Shown here one piece after another: positions 63,996-64,000 of a stretch of 64,000 nt of DNA (its first letter is position 1; every line of letters starts with the position of its first letter). The DNA lies in contig NZ_PTXL01000001.1 in NCBI RefSeq assembly GCF_004343775.1, positions 1,116,001 through 1,180,000 of the forward strand. The letters are read 5' to 3'. Origin of the DNA: Burkholderia sp. SRS-46. Lineage in GTDB: Bacteria > Pseudomonadota > Gammaproteobacteria > Burkholderiales > Burkholderiaceae. Made by a program: the position numbers and the translations under genes. Under the pieces are notes generated by a model. It worked only from the letters and a program-made list of their open reading frames with translations, had not been told where the DNA came from and searched no databases.

Positions 63996-64000
63996 GTGCT

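Overview
The window is about 64 kb of very GC-rich proteobacterial DNA. The ornibactin siderophore genes, three or more B12 riboswitches and strong codon bias point to Burkholderia, most likely the B. cepacia complex. No rRNA, tRNA, insertion sequence, prophage or CRISPR array was seen.

Layout. (1) 1-24.03 kb: the distal part of the ornibactin cluster: 3' end of orbB, orbE on the opposite strand, then orbI, orbJ, orbK, pvdA, orbA, pvdF and orbL. Two OrbS-type promoters sit back to back between orbE and orbI. The NRPS domain order and the readable specificity residues match ornibactin (acyl-OH-Orn / D-OH-Asp / Ser / formyl-OH-Orn / putrescine). orbJ carries an apparent 1-nt deletion near 15.71 kb. 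(2) 24.2-26.3 kb: a vapBC toxin-antitoxin pair with a palindromic operator, and an M20 amidohydrolase. (3) 26.3-29.8 kb: leftward operon cobA-cobE-cobO-cobB under a cobalamin riboswitch. (4) 30.0-34.2 kb: an EAL-domain CSS-sensor protein and an Fe-siderophore TonB receptor with a candidate Fur box. The receptor's 3' end abuts a decayed half of a cobalamin riboswitch. (5) 34.3-42.5 kb: a second full riboswitch, then a NiCoT cobalt/nickel transporter, cobW, cobN, chlI-like and chlD-like genes. The chlI/chlD junction has a textbook -1 frameshift signal. (6) 42.5-47.1 kb: a looser, partly AT-richer accessory stretch of small or unrecognised genes. (7) 47.2-51.9 kb: a CoA-transferase / CitMHS transporter / acyl-CoA dehydrogenase / IclR operon for an organic acid. 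(8) 52.0-53.3 kb: a secreted GH18 chitinase. (9) 53.5-62.1 kb: two divergent corrin-ring operons, cobG-cobH-cobI-cbiG/cobJ leftward under a third riboswitch, and cobL-cbiD-cobK-cobM rightward. (10) 62.2-64 kb: a CynX-type MFS exporter divergent from a MarR regulator, with two palindromic operators between them.

How they work together. The window combines iron acquisition with aerobic cobalamin synthesis. Cobalt is imported by the NiCoT protein and inserted by a CobN/ChlI/ChlD chelatase. The ring enzymes run from uroporphyrinogen III (CobA) through precorrins to hydrogenobyrinate and on to adenosyl-cobyrinate a,c-diamide (CobB, CobO). The set is mixed: oxygen-dependent CobG and CobN coexist with CbiD and a CbiG-CobJ fusion that are typical of the anaerobic branch. 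Separate riboswitches give B12 feedback on ring synthesis (twice) and on cobalt import/chelation.
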